DNA from: Acidobacteriota bacterium
Lineage (GTDB): Bacteria; Acidobacteriota; Terriglobia; Terriglobales; Acidobacteriaceae
Length of the DNA stretch: 50,883 bases
Reading direction: 5' to 3'
Assembly: GCA_021816455.1 (NCBI GenBank)
Contig: JAKAXU010000022.1
Span: forward strand, 1 to 50,883
Shown: in pieces, positions 8,186 through 16,468 of the stretch
Position numbering within the stretch: position 1 is the stretch's first letter
How the letters are laid out: the number at the start of each line of letters is the position of its first letter
Notes under the pieces: generated by a model
The model's database searches: none
What the model was told of the DNA's origin: nothing
The model's input: only the letters and a program-made list of their open reading frames with translations
Program-made: the position numbers and the translations under genes

Positions 8186-8214
8186 GTATCGAAAACGTAT
8201 CGCGTTTTCGATAC
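8186..8214 (+). terminator. Perfect 12-bp hairpin after the integrase gene
   Basis: GTATCGAAAACG at 8186-8197 pairs perfectly with CGTTTTCGATAC at 8203-8214 across a TATCG loop, starting 8 bp after the integrase stop. There is no downstream T run, so it may end transcription poorly. It could instead be an arm-type or regulatory site within the attachment region. Confidence 0.5.
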
Positions 8215-8222
8215 CGAATTGC

Positions 8223-8260
8223 TAAGTTGTTGATTTATTGGTGGACCTGGTCGGGATCGA
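8223..8260. other. Presumed island attachment junction at the tRNA-Ala 3' end
   Basis: The junction covers the tRNA 3' end (8239 onward), the 5-bp gap and the 11-mer TAAGTTGTTGA at 8223-8233. The same 11-mer with the same 5-bp gap lies beside tRNA-Val (8841-8851). The exact core is unknown, because the other island end is outside the window. Confidence 0.5.
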
Positions 8261-8314
8261 ACCGACGACCTCTTCCATGCCATGGAAGCGCGCTCCCAAC
8301 TGCGCCACAGGCCC
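8239..8314 (-). tRNA. tRNA-Ala (anticodon GGC)
   Basis: 76 nt with encoded CCA. The acceptor stem GGGCCUG/CAGGUCC includes the G3-U70 pair, the alanine identity element. The D stem is GCGC/GCGC, the anticodon arm CUUCC-AUGGCAU-GGAAG with anticodon GGC, and the T arm GUCGG-UUCGAUC-CCGAC. Its 3' end faces the integrase gene and is the presumed island attachment site. Confidence 0.95.
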
Positions 8315-8537
8315 ACATGGAGACAGCTTAATTGTCGCCGGAGCTCGGGGTATCCGTCAATGGAACGCTTGTCCAACATCCGGGCAATCGCATTTGAAAA
8401 GGACTCTCGCCCCAGGCAGCAATCAGATCCTCATTGTTCAGGTCAGTTGGGTAATTCAGGTAGTGGAGCGCCACAATCCGGCGCGCCGCAATGCCCACTG
8501 AGTCGGCTGGTAACTTCCCCCGGACAGCTTTCACAGC

Positions 8538-8760
8538 AAGATACTGCAACCGATGGCCCGGAAGGCAGGGATCACCAAACGCATCGGCGGGCATACGTTC
8601 CAACGCAACCACAGTTCATTGCTGGTTGAAACGGGCAATGACGTCAGGGGTTGTGCAAGAACGGATGCGTCACGACCAGATCAGCACAACAATGGATGTC
8701 TTGCACACGTATGGAGAAGAAACGTATCGCCCAGAACAGGGGCGGTCGATGTGCCGTTCA
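8538..8760 (+). pseudogene. Decayed C-terminus of a second tyrosine integrase
   Basis: Two reading frames together give an integrase C-terminus: KILQPMARKAGITKRIGGHTF and LLVETGNDVR in the first (from about 8538), then VVQERMRHDQISTTMDV and TYGEE after a frameshift near 8655. The order His-x-x-Arg region, then MRH, then the Tyr region matches the catalytic domain. The HTFRH motif is altered to HTFQRN and the nucleophilic Tyr position reads LH, so it is dead. Like the intact integrase, it runs toward the 3' end of a tRNA (tRNA-Val, 8857). It is therefore the relic of another element, not a copy left by the present one. Confidence 0.75.
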
Positions 8761-8856
8761 ACCGCAACCCCAAAACCAGAGACTGCGCAGTAAACAGCAA
8801 AGTGTTCCCACGCACACTGCTCTTGTTCCCAGATTTTTCGTAAGTTGTTGAGGATA

Positions 8857-8933
8857 TGGTAGGCACGAGGAGACTCGAACTCCTGACCTCTACCGTGTCA
8901 AGGTAGCGCTCTAACCAACTGAGCTACGCGCCT
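8857..8933 (-). tRNA. tRNA-Val (anticodon GAC)
   Basis: 77 nt with encoded CCA. Acceptor stem AGGCGCG/CGUGCCU, D stem GCUC/GAGC, anticodon arm CUACC-UUGACAC-GGUAG with anticodon GAC, T arm AGGAG-UUCGAGU-CUCCU. The integrase relic abuts its 3' end. Confidence 0.93.
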
Positions 8934-9050
8934 GCGTCGATCGACTCCTCCAGTGTAACGCATTCGCATCTGCAGGAAAACCGGCGCGATCGACCCTGCA
9001 TGGGATGCTGCTGGCGGCAACCAGATTGCAATCGTGTAACATGCTGGGGT

Positions 9051-9725
9051 ATGGGGACGAGCGGCGAAGTGACGGGGATAAGTGTAGCAACCATTCCTGT
9101 GGAGCGAGGCAAGAATGCTCTGCGCACGGCGCCAAATCTGCTGACGCTGGTTCGGCTGGTGCTGACGCCGCTGCTGGTGTCGGCCGTGTTGGATCGCCAG
9201 TTCGAAGCCGCGTTTGTCATGTTCGTGATTGCCGCGATGACCGACGCGATGGACGGGCTGCTGGCGCGATGGCTGCAGCAAAGGACTCGGCTGGGACAGT
9301 ATCTGGACCCGATCACGGACAAGATTCTGCTCAGTTCGCTTTTTCTGGCGCTGACGCGGATTGGTGCGCTGAAGATGGAGATTGCGGCCGTGGTCTTCGG
9401 GCGGGATCTCGGGATGCTGTGCGTGGCTGCAATTCTGTACTTCAGCACCGATCTGAGGGATTTTCATCCGACGCTGTTGGGCAAGGCCAACAGCCTGAGC
9501 CAGGTGCTGGCACTTGGCATGGTACTGTTGTGCCGGATGACGGGCGCTGCAGAGTATGGAAGCTGGATCGGAGCCGGAGAGCGATTTGCTCTGGACGCGA
9601 CGATGCTGCTTACGGTCATCTCCGGATTCCATTACGCGCTTGTGGTCTCGCGCAGGATCGGCACAGTGACCGGGCAGAATCCACCGGGCCCCCTGCCGAA
9701 GACACGGCGGGAACGCGCCGCGTAA
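9051..9725 (+). CDS. pgsA: CDP-diacylglycerol-glycerol-3-phosphate phosphatidyltransferase family protein
   Basis: A membrane enzyme of the CDP-alcohol phosphatidyltransferase family, most likely making phosphatidylglycerol phosphate, the precursor of phosphatidylglycerol and cardiolipin. The family signature D-x2-D-G-x2-A-R-x8-G-x3-D-x3-D is complete in DAMDGLLARW and the following GQYLDPITDK. Several hydrophobic helices follow. ATG 9051 (MGTSGEV) gives 224 residues; the open frame extends upstream to 9000, but that part is unlike the family. Substrate assignment within the family (glycerol-3-phosphate against other alcohols) is inferred from the PNLLTLVRLVLTP start typical of PgsA. Confidence 0.85.
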   Translation: MGTSGEVTGISVATIPVERGKNALRTAPNLLTLVRLVLTPLLVSAVLDRQFEAAFVMFVIAAMTDAMDGLLARWLQQRTRLGQYLDPITDKILLSSLFLALTRIGALKMEIAAVVFGRDLGMLCVAAILYFSTDLRDFHPTLLGKANSLSQVLALGMVLLCRMTGAAEYGSWIGAGERFALDATMLLTVISGFHYALVVSRRIGTVTGQNPPGPLPKTRRERAA

Positions 9726-9757
9726 GGCGGCATCGACTCAACTGAACGCGGAGGAGG

Positions 9758-9931
9758 TCAGGAAGCGTTGGCTTCCTGCTCTTCGTCAGGGCCGACTTCG
9801 TTCTCTTCGGCGGCGATGTCGCGCAGTTCAGCGGCATCGAAGACTTCGCCGCAACTCACACATTCGACAAACTCTGCGTCTTCCTCACGGGAGACGAAGC
9901 GGACTTGCAGATGCCTGCATGGATTGGTCAT
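9758..9931 (-). CDS. Small acidic protein with a zinc-ribbon-like Cys/His set
   Basis: A 57-residue open frame begins at ATG 9931 (MTNPCRHLQV). It has Cys5, His7 and a C-V-S-C pair at 24-27 followed by GEVFDAAEL, then a strongly acidic tail (AAEENEVGPDEEQEANAS). The C/H spacing and the GEVF turn suggest one small zinc site. Function is unknown. It is convergent with pgsA (32 bp between stops) and divergent from iscR. The sensible start, Cys pattern and codon use make it a likely real gene. Confidence 0.6.
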   Translation of the reverse strand: MTNPCRHLQVRFVSREEDAEFVECVSCGEVFDAAELRDIAAEENEVGPDEEQEANAS

Positions 9932-10093
9932 ACGGTTCGATTGCGATCACCGAAAGAAAAAGGTGTCTTTGCGCACGATTGTAACCACAGGAGTGCACGA
10001 GGGGAAGCGCAATTGACAAAAAAATGCGAAAAATTGCTACGCGCCTGTTTCTTCGCAAAGAAAATGATTCGCGATGGGAAATTCGCGCATCCA

Positions 10094-10122
10094 TTGAACT
10101 GCGACAAAATCAGTCCTATACT
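10094..10122 (+). promoter_or_regulatory. Sigma-70-type promoter of the isc operon
   Basis: TTGAAC at 10094-10099 and TATACT at 10117-10122, with an ideal 17-bp spacer, lie 97 bp upstream of the iscR ATG. Confidence 0.75.
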
Positions 10123-10135
10123 GGAGAAGGACTGA
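10110..10135. promoter_or_regulatory. Candidate IscR operator overlapping the -10 element
   Basis: TCAGTCC at 10110-10116 and GGACTGA at 10129-10135 form a perfect 7-bp inverted repeat with a 12-bp spacer that contains the -10 hexamer. Escherichia coli type 1 IscR sites also carry GACT/AGTC half-sites around the iscR promoter. Autorepression by cluster-loaded IscR is inferred. Confidence 0.55.
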
Positions 10136-10218
10136 CCTGCTCGGATTGCCAACGGATTGGTCCGGCTGATCGTAGGGACAGTGGTGAGCAGAATCGGAGC
10201 TGGACGAAAGGTGCCTAA

Positions 10219-10680
10219 ATGCTGCGGCTGACGAAAAAAGCGGATTACGGGCTGATGGCGCTGAAGTATCTGGCAGAGCACCCGGACTCTGTTTCGGTGA
10301 GCGCGAAGGACATTGCGGATACCTACGGGATTCCGGCGCAGTTGTTGGCGAAGGTACTGCAGCGGCTGACGAAGGTGGGTCTGCTGCGATCGCATGCCGG
10401 CATGAACGGAGGCTATGAGCTGTCTCGGGAAGCGCGGACGATCTCGGCCTTTGAAGTGATTCATGCAATCGACGGCCCGTTGTTCATTACGTCGTGCACG
10501 AAAGGCAGCAAATCCTGTGATCTGGAGCCGAACTGCACGATCAAGGAGCCACTGGCAAGGGTCAATGACAGCATCGCAGGAGTGCTGAAGAGCATCAGTA
10601 TTCACGACATGGCGGATTATGAACTTCCGTCCGGACGGGGTGCTGAACCGCATCCACTGGTGTCGCTGACGCGCACGTAG
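10219..10680 (+). CDS. iscR: Rrf2-family iron-sulfur regulator IscR
   Basis: A 153-residue Rrf2-family transcription factor. A winged helix-turn-helix (1-65) contains [16 protein letters not shown] and the recognition part [10 protein letters not shown], followed by the wing GMNGGYEL. Three cysteines, Cys93, Cys100 and Cys106 (in [10 protein letters not shown] and LEPNC), are placed to hold a [2Fe-2S] cluster as in IscR. The gene heads the isc operon, and its own promoter carries a dyad that fits an Rrf2 operator, so feedback control of cluster assembly is likely. The ATG at 10219 has no strong Shine-Dalgarno (GGTGCCTAA precedes), but residues from [10 protein letters not shown] match the family start exactly. 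Confidence 0.93.
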   Translation: MLRLTKKADYGLMALKYLAEHPDSVSVSAKDIADTYGIPAQLLAKVLQRLTKVGLLRSHAGMNGGYELSREARTISAFEVIHAIDGPLFITSCTKGSKSCDLEPNCTIKEPLARVNDSIAGVLKSISIHDMADYELPSGRGAEPHPLVSLTRT

Positions 10681-10759
10681 GGGCGGAGCGGACGGATGGC
10701 GGGAAGATTTGCGAAAGACGCGGGAAAGCGTACCGCAGAATGAGTGGAGAGGGAAAACG

Positions 10760-12013
10760 ATGAGCAATGTGACAAGCAATCCTGATGTGCCGGAGGGCGT
10801 GAGCCTGCCGATCTACATGGATAACCATGCGACCAGCCCGATGGACCCGCGGGTGCTGGAAGCGATGCTGCCGTACTTCAGCGTGAAATTTGGCAATGCG
10901 GCCAGCCGGAACCATTCCTTTGGCTGGGAGGCTGAGCAAGGTGTCGAGCAGGCGCGGGAGCAGATTGCGCGGCTGATCGGCGCGACGGCCAAGGAGATCA
11001 TCTTCACCTCCGGCGCAACCGAAAGCAACAACCTGGCGATCAAAGGCATTGCCGAGATGTATCGCGAGCGCGGCAATCACATCATTACGCAGGTGACCGA
11101 GCACAAGGCGGTGCTGGATACCTGCAAGAGGCTGGAGAAATACGGCTATCGGGTGACTTATCTGCCCGTGAAAGCCGATGGGCTGATTGACCTGGACGAT
11201 CTGCGCCGGGCCATCGACGACAAGACGATCCTGGTGACGATCATGAGCGCAAACAACGAGATTGGCGTGATCCAGCCGGTGGCCGAGATTGGCAATATCT
11301 GCCACGAAAAAGGTGTGATCTTCCACACCGACGCGGTGCAGGCGGTGGGCAAGATTCCGGTCGATGTGCAGGCGATGAACATCGATGTGCTTTCGCTGAC
11401 GGCGCACAAGATTTATGGGCCAAAGGGCGTCGGCGCACTGTATGTGCGCAGGCGCAATCCGCGTGTGCAGATTGCGGCGCAGATTGACGGTGGCGGCCAT
11501 GAACGCGGCATGCGTTCGGGGACTCTGAATGTTCCGGGCATCGTGGGCCTGGGCAAGGCCTGCGCAATCGCCCAGGAAGAGATGGCGACCGAGGCCGTGC
11601 GGCTGCGGGCGATGCGTGACCACCTGCGCGCGCGCTTGGAAGCGGAGTTGGACTACGTGGAGGTGAACGGCTCGTGGGAGCATCGGCTGCCGGGCAACCT
11701 GAACATGAGCTTCATTTATGTAGAGGGTGAGAGCCTGCTGATGGGGATCAACGACGTGGCGGTGTCAAGCGGTTCGGCCTGCACGTCGGCCACTCTCGAG
11801 CCGTCCTATGTGCTCAAAGCGCTGGGGCTTGGCGATGATGTGGCGCACAGCTCGATCCGCTTCGGACTGGGCCGCTTCAACACGATGGCCGAATGCGATT
11901 ACGTGGCCGATAAGGTGATCGGCATTGTGAAGAAGCTGCGCGAGCTTTCGCCGCTCTACGAGATGGTGAAAGAAGGCATCGACCTCTCGAAGATCGAGTG
12001 GGCGGCGCACTAA
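10760..12013 (+). CDS. iscS: Cysteine desulfurase IscS
   Basis: A 417-residue pyridoxal-phosphate enzyme that takes sulfur from cysteine and passes it to IscU. ATG 10760 follows GAGAGGG. Motifs: [11 protein letters not shown] near the start, TSGATESNN (83-91), PLP lysine Lys217 in [11 protein letters not shown], and the catalytic loop cysteine Cys341 in [14 protein letters not shown] with the long loop typical of group I (IscS) desulfurases. It is the second gene of the isc operon. The tail past the catalytic loop is complete ([10 protein letters not shown]). Intact. Confidence 0.96.
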   Translation: MSNVTSNPDVPEGVSLPIYMDNHATSPMDPRVLEAMLPYFSVKFGNAASRNHSFGWEAEQGVEQAREQIARLIGATAKEIIFTSGATESNNLAIKGIAEMYRERGNHIITQVTEHKAVLDTCKRLEKYGYRVTYLPVKADGLIDLDDLRRAIDDKTILVTIMSANNEIGVIQPVAEIGNICHEKGVIFHTDAVQAVGKIPVDVQAMNIDVLSLTAHKIYGPKGVGALYVRRRNPRVQIAAQIDGGGHERGMRSGTLNVPGIVGLGKACAIAQEEMATEAVRLRAMRDHLRARLEAELDYVEVNGSWEHRLPGNLNMSFIYVEGESLLMGINDVAVSSGSACTSATLEPSYVLKALGLGDDVAHSSIRFGLGRFNTMAECDYVADKVIGIVKKLRELSPLYEMVKEGIDLSKIEWAAH

Positions 12014-12102
12014 GCGGGAGCAGAGCGATCGAGAGGTTGTGCGTCCAATGAAGACGCGACGATATCAACCGAAGAACAAACGACCAGAGGGAGGTCAGAA
12101 AA

Positions 12103-12516
12103 ATGGCATACAGCGACAAGGTGGTAGATCACTACAACAATCCGCGCAACGTGGGCACGCTGGATAAGTCCTCCGGAGAAGTAGGCACGGGGCTGGTGGG
12201 AGCGCCGGAGTGTGGCGACGTGATGCGGCTGCAGATTCGCGTGAATCCGGAGACGCAGGTAATCGAAGAGGCGAAGTTCAAGACCTTTGGATGCGGCTCG
12301 GCAATTGCCAGTTCATCGCTGGCGACCGAGTGGGTGAAGGGCAAGACGGTGGCCGAAGCGCTGGAGATCAAGAACACCGACATCGTGAAGGAACTGGCGC
12401 TGCCCCCGGTGAAGATTCACTGCTCAGTACTGGCCGAGGATGCGATTCGCGCGGCGATCGGCGACTGGAAGAAAAAGAACGGCGTGGCAGAAGCTGAGGC
12501 AGTGGCGACGCACTGA
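12103..12516 (+). CDS. iscU: Iron-sulfur cluster scaffold IscU
   Basis: A 137-residue scaffold on which IscS sulfur and iron are joined into [2Fe-2S]. It starts MAYSDKVVDHYNNPRNVG, as in IscU. Cluster ligands Cys37 (GAPECGDVM), Cys64 (TFGCGSAIASSS) and Cys107 (KIHCSVLAEDAI) are present. The LPPVK motif (100-104) recognised by the HscA chaperone is complete, which fits hscB and hscA three genes on. GGGAGG lies upstream of the ATG. Confidence 0.97.
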   Translation: MAYSDKVVDHYNNPRNVGTLDKSSGEVGTGLVGAPECGDVMRLQIRVNPETQVIEEAKFKTFGCGSAIASSSLATEWVKGKTVAEALEIKNTDIVKELALPPVKIHCSVLAEDAIRAAIGDWKKKNGVAEAEAVATH

Positions 12517-12604
12517 AACTCCCGACACGGCGCCGAAGAGACCGCTGCGGCGGGCAGGACGGCGCCGCCTTAGGCATCGAGTGCGAAGCGCGGAGTGAAG
12601 AGTA

Positions 12605-13015
12605 ATGGAGCAGATGGTACAGATCGGTGCGTCCACATCGCCCGATAGCGGAGAGTCGGCGGGCGTGGCCCAGTCCAGGGCTGGCAACGGTATCGAAGTG
12701 ACGCCGCGCGCGGTGGAGCGCATTCGTGTGGCGATGGCCAAGGAAGGCATCTCGCCAGCCGAGGGCGGACTGCGGCTTGGAGTAATGGGCGGTGGATGCT
12801 CGGGCTTGTCCTACAACATTCGTTTTGACACGCATCCGCGCGAGCGGGATCGAATCTATGAGTTCGACGGAGTGCGTATCTTTGTCGATCCGAAGAGCTT
12901 CATTTACCTGCACGGGATGACCCTCGATTATGAGCAGACGCTGATGCGGCAGGGCTTCAACTTCATCAACCCAAACTCGACGCGCTCCTGCGGATGTGGC
13001 TCGTCGTTCTCCTGA
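12605..13015 (+). CDS. iscA: A-type iron-sulfur carrier IscA
   Basis: A 136-residue A-type carrier. The three conserved cysteines are Cys65 (GGGCSGLSY) and Cys129/Cys131 (RSCGCGSSFS at the C-terminus). The N-terminus is about 28 residues longer than usual and rich in Ser/Gly, so a later start cannot be excluded, but no better in-frame start with a ribosome site was found. It delivers clusters to apo-proteins. Set between iscU and hscB as in proteobacterial isc operons. Confidence 0.94.
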   Translation: MEQMVQIGASTSPDSGESAGVAQSRAGNGIEVTPRAVERIRVAMAKEGISPAEGGLRLGVMGGGCSGLSYNIRFDTHPRERDRIYEFDGVRIFVDPKSFIYLHGMTLDYEQTLMRQGFNFINPNSTRSCGCGSSFS

Positions 13016-13110
13016 GCGGCGAAGGACGCAGAATCGCGCAGCGAGTTTTTCCCGGAACGGAGCCGCGGCCGATCTGCGGCATTTTTGTCCTGTCCGCACA
13101 TGAGGAATCG

Positions 13111-13791
13111 ATGATGCATTGCGCAAGCTGCCGGGAACCCTTTCACGGATCGCCGTTGATCTGCGCCGCTTGTGGAGCGGTGCAATCGAGCGGCGTAGAG
13201 GCACCGGATTACTTTCAGGTATTTGGACTCGAACGCAGGCTCGGAGTGGACGTGGCGGCGCTGGAGCGCGAGTTTCACCGGCTGAGTCGGCGGTTGCATC
13301 CGGACCGATTCGCGCGTGCAACCGCCGAAGAGCAGCAGAATTCGCTGCGTGCGACGGCGCTGCTGAACGATGCCTGGCGCGTGCTGCGCGATCCGGTCGA
13401 GCGCGTGGAGTATCTGCTGAAGATCGAAGGGCATGCGGTGGGCGAGGAACATGCGGGCAAAGCGAGGTCCGCCGAGCGACAGCCTCCGGCAGACCTGCTG
13501 GAAGAGGTCTTCGAGTTGAATATGCAACTGGAAGAGATTCGCATGAGCCGGAAGATGGGCGAGACGGCGGATGCGTCGGTGCTTGCAGAACTGCGAACGG
13601 CGGGCGAGCGGTTTGAAGCCATGCTCGACGAGTTGGACCAGGCGTTGACCGCCGAGAGTACGAAGTGGGACGCGGGCAAAGGCCAGGCACGCGCAGGAGC
13701 GGCTGCGCGGATGATCGAGTTGTTGGACCGGCGGCGCTATCTGTGGAATCTGGTGCGTGAGGTGCGCGAAGCTCTGGGAGCGGCGGCATAA
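13111..13791 (+). CDS. hscB: HscB co-chaperone with an N-terminal zinc ribbon
   Basis: A J-domain protein that brings IscU to HscA. GAGGA precedes two adjacent ATGs (13111, 13114); the first gives 226 residues. The first 25 residues hold two C-x2-C pairs (CASC and CAAC, 12 residues apart), a zinc-ribbon extension absent from Escherichia coli HscB but known in eukaryotic HSC20. The J domain follows, with HPD in RRLHPDRF (about residues 60-67). A long C-terminal helical domain ([17 protein letters not shown]) is the IscU-binding part. Intact. Confidence 0.93.
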   Translation: MMHCASCREPFHGSPLICAACGAVQSSGVEAPDYFQVFGLERRLGVDVAALEREFHRLSRRLHPDRFARATAEEQQNSLRATALLNDAWRVLRDPVERVEYLLKIEGHAVGEEHAGKARSAERQPPADLLEEVFELNMQLEEIRMSRKMGETADASVLAELRTAGERFEAMLDELDQALTAESTKWDAGKGQARAGAAARMIELLDRRRYLWNLVREVREALGAAA

Positions 13792-13807
13792 GATTTGCGG
13801 GAGAATC

Positions 13808-15832
13808 ATGGAATATATCGTTGGAATTGATCTAGGGACGACAAACTCGCTGGTGGCCTACATGCAGGGCGATCAGCCGGTGGTGATCCCCGGCGTGGAC
13901 GGCTCGAATCTGGTGCCGTCGATCGTGGCGCTCGATCCGCTGCCAGCACCGACTGCGGAGGGCGAGTCGTCTCCTCCACGGCCGACGGTGACCGTGGGCA
14001 ACTCCGCGCGACGCGCCTTGATTGCCACGCCGGAGCGGGCAATTTATTCGGTGAAGCGGCTGATGGGCCGCGGCATCGAGGACATTGCGGAAGAGCTGAA
14101 GCTGTTTCCGTTCCGGATTGCTCCGGACGTGCAACCTGGCGAAGTGCTGCGAATTCAACTAGGCGAAATGAACTTTACGCCGAGCGAGATATCGGCTTAT
14201 GTACTGCGGCAGTTGAAGCGCAATGCCGAGCGCTTCCTGGGCGAGCCGGTGAAGAAGGCGGTGATTACGGTGCCCGCCTACTTCAACGATGCACAACGGC
14301 AGGCGACACGCGATGCTGGTCGAATGGCCGGACTGGAAGTGTTGCGTCTGGTGAACGAACCGACAGCCGCGGCGCTGGCCTATGGGCTGGATCGAGCGAC
14401 GGAGAGCGGCCAGCACGCGCGCACTGTCGCCGTCTATGACCTGGGCGGCGGGACATTCGATATTTCGATCCTGAAGCTGAACGACGGCATCTTCGAAGTG
14501 ATGGCGACCAACGGCGATACGCATCTGGGAGGCGACGATATCGACAACCTGCTGCTGGTGGTTGCTCTCGATGAGATTCGCACCGAGCACGGCGTGGATC
14601 TGCGGCAGCAGCCGGATGCAGTCCAGGCGCTGCGCAAGGCCGTCATCGAAGCGAAGATTACGCTCTCTGCGGAGACGACGGCCAAGCTCGATATCGAGCT
14701 GCCGGGTGGCGACCGCTATCAGCGCGAGATTCCGCGCGCGGTCTACGAGCAGTTGATTGCGCCCGTACTGGAGCGCACAGCCGGTCCGTGCAGACAGGCG
14801 TTGTCCGACGCAGGCGTGAGGCCGGAGCAGATCGACGAGGTCGTGCTGGTGGGTGGTTCGACACGCATTCCGGCGGTGCGACGGCTGGTGGACGAGATTT
14901 TTCAGTTGAACGCGCGCGGACGTCGGCCCCACATGGAGCTGAATCCCGACGAAGTGGTGGCAGTGGGTGCGGCAGTACAGGCGAGTATTCTGGCCGGCAA
15001 CTCTGCTGCGACGGATCAGTTGCTGCTCCTCGACGTAACTCCGCTTTCGCTGGGGATTGAGGCGCTGGGCGGTGTGGTGGCGCGCGTGTTGCAGCGCAAC
15101 TCCACCATTCCGGCCTCGGCAACCGAGCACTTTACCACCGGCGTCGAAGGACAGACCAACGTTGCAATTCATGTGCTGCAGGGCGAGCGCGAACTGGCGA
15201 AGGACTGCCGTTCGCTGGCGCGCTTTGATCTGAAGGGTATTCCGCCGATGCCCGCGGGATTGCCGCGCATCGAGGTGAAGTTCCTCATCGACGCCAACGG
15301 AATTCTGCAGGTTTCCGCGCGCGAGCAGCGCTCCGGAACCGAGGCGCAGATCGAAGTGAAGCCTACCTACGGATTGACCGACGAACAGGTGGAGGCGATG
15401 ATCCTGGACTCGTTCGATCATGCCGAGTCTGACTTTGCCGAGCGGCAGTTGATCGAGGCACGTCTGGAGGCGGATACCATTCTGAGCGCGGTGGCCAAAG
15501 CTCCGGAGAATGGAGCCTGGCAGCGACTGACAGACGCCGAGCGGGCTGCAATCTTTGCTGCGCGTGATCGGCTTATCGCCGTGCAGCCTGGCAGCGATCT
15601 GAAGGCGATTCGCGAAGCCACCACGGCACTCGATCAGGCGACGCGGCGCTTCGCAGAGCTGATGATGGATCAGGCCGTCTCGCAGGCCATGCGCGGGAAA
15701 ACTATGGAAGCCGCCAACCGCACGCTGAACGTCGATCAGGCGGAGATTCACGCGCCTCATCCGTTTGCGCAGGCTGAAATTGAAGAGAACGCCGCAGTTG
15801 GCAGCGGAGAGACGAGGGAAGGCAATGAGTGA
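13808..15832 (+). CDS. hscA: Hsp70-type chaperone HscA
   Basis: A 674-residue Hsp70 paralog that helps release clusters from IscU. ATG 13808 ([15 protein letters not shown]) was chosen because the protein's phosphate-1 motif starts there; the open frame upstream is the end of hscB. Further motifs: [16 protein letters not shown], the [11 protein letters not shown] segment, [11 protein letters not shown] and [10 protein letters not shown] of the nucleotide-binding domain, then the substrate domain with [14 protein letters not shown]. The C-terminal tail is longer than in Escherichia coli HscA (616 residues). It overlaps the ferredoxin gene by 8 bp. Confidence 0.95.
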   Translation: MEYIVGIDLGTTNSLVAYMQGDQPVVIPGVDGSNLVPSIVALDPLPAPTAEGESSPPRPTVTVGNSARRALIATPERAIYSVKRLMGRGIEDIAEELKLFPFRIAPDVQPGEVLRIQLGEMNFTPSEISAYVLRQLKRNAERFLGEPVKKAVITVPAYFNDAQRQATRDAGRMAGLEVLRLVNEPTAAALAYGLDRATESGQHARTVAVYDLGGGTFDISILKLNDGIFEVMATNGDTHLGGDDIDNLLLVVALDEIRTEHGVDLRQQPDAVQALRKAVIEAKITLSAETTAKLDIELPGGDRYQREIPRAVYEQLIAPVLERTAGPCRQALSDAGVRPEQIDEVVLVGGSTRIPAVRRLVDEIFQLNARGRRPHMELNPDEVVAVGAAVQASILAGNSAATDQLLLLDVTPLSLGIEALGGVVARVLQRNSTIPASATEHFTTGVEGQTNVAIHVLQGERELAKDCRSLARFDLKGIPPMPAGLPRIEVKFLIDANGILQVSAREQRSGTEAQIEVKPTYGLTDEQVEAMILDSFDHAESDFAERQLIEARLEADTILSAVAKAPENGAWQRLTDAERAAIFAARDRLIAVQPGSDLKAIREATTALDQATRRFAELMMDQAVSQAMRGKTMEAANRTLNVDQAEIHAPHPFAQAEIEENAAVGSGETREGNE

Positions 15833-16244
15833 AGCGATGAATGGAGCAAATATCCCTGCGGACAAGCTGGTTCGCGTCACCTTCCAGCCAGAGGGAAGGA
15901 CGGTTGAGTTCGAGTTCGGCACGATGCCCTACGACCATCACGGCAGGCCGATGTCGTTTCTCGATGTGGCGGAAAACTTCGGCGTTTTCCTGGATCATGC
16001 CTGCGGCGGTTCGTGCGCCTGCACCACCTGCCACCTCTGGGTGAAGGAAGGCGCTGCAGGAATCAGCGATGCCGACGACGATGAGTTGGATCGGCTCGAC
16101 ATGGCCGCCGATCAGCAGTTGAACAGCCGCCTGGGCTGCCAGGCCGTAATTACAAAGCCTGGAAACTACGTGGTGGAGATTCCCAAGTGGAATCGCAATT
16201 ATGTCTCCGAAGGTAAGCCGCTGACGCTGGCCGAAAATAAGTGA
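15825..16244 (+). CDS. fdx: [2Fe-2S] ferredoxin of the ISC system
   Basis: A 139-residue adrenodoxin-type ferredoxin that supplies electrons for cluster assembly. The start at 15825 overlaps the end of hscA. Cluster cysteines lie in [15 protein letters not shown] (with one extra Cys inside the C-x5-C-x2-C motif) and in LGCQAVI. The region [13 protein letters not shown] before the last cysteine matches Isc ferredoxins. The N-terminal strand pair ([20 protein letters not shown]) is unusual in its inserted DHHGRPMS before [10 protein letters not shown]. Confidence 0.93.
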   Translation: MSEAMNGANIPADKLVRVTFQPEGRTVEFEFGTMPYDHHGRPMSFLDVAENFGVFLDHACGGSCACTTCHLWVKEGAAGISDADDDELDRLDMAADQQLNSRLGCQAVITKPGNYVVEIPKWNRNYVSEGKPLTLAENK

Positions 16245-16254
16245 GGGGGATCGA

Positions 16255-16467
16255 ATGCCGCGCGAAATCTACTGGACGGATGCCGAAGAGATCGGAATTC
16301 AATTGCAGGAGAAGTATCCGGAGTTGGATCCGCTGACCGTGCGATTCACTGACCTGCATCGCTACGTGATCGAGTTGCCGGGCTTTGCCGACGATCCGGC
16401 AAATTCGAACGAATCTCGTCTGGAGGCGATCCAGATGGCCTGGTATGAAGAGTTTCAGGACGCCTGA
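16255..16467 (+). CDS. iscX: IscX, small acidic ISC protein
   Basis: A 70-residue acidic protein that ends the isc operon. The family pattern is clear: IYWTDAEEIGIQL, the P-x-LDPLTVRFTDLHRYV stretch and the final W-YEEFQD. IscX binds IscS and iron and tunes desulfurase activity. It begins 10 bp after fdx with GAGGGGG before the ATG and ends 1 bp before the convergent yraN stop. Confidence 0.95.
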   Translation: MPREIYWTDAEEIGIQLQEKYPELDPLTVRFTDLHRYVIELPGFADDPANSNESRLEAIQMAWYEEFQDA

Positions 16468-16468
16468 A

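Noticed and set aside
10595..11683. A 362-codon minus-strand frame opposite iscS
   Set aside because: Antisense shadow of a complete cysteine desulfurase gene with no domain of its own.
12368..13789. A 473-codon minus-strand frame opposite iscU, iscA and hscB
   Set aside because: It crosses three convincing genes on the other strand and its product is a low-complexity Arg/Pro/Ser-rich chain.
14159..15922. A 587-codon minus-strand open frame opposite hscA
   Set aside because: It is antisense to a complete Hsp70 gene, has no recognisable domain and results from GC-rich third-position bias.
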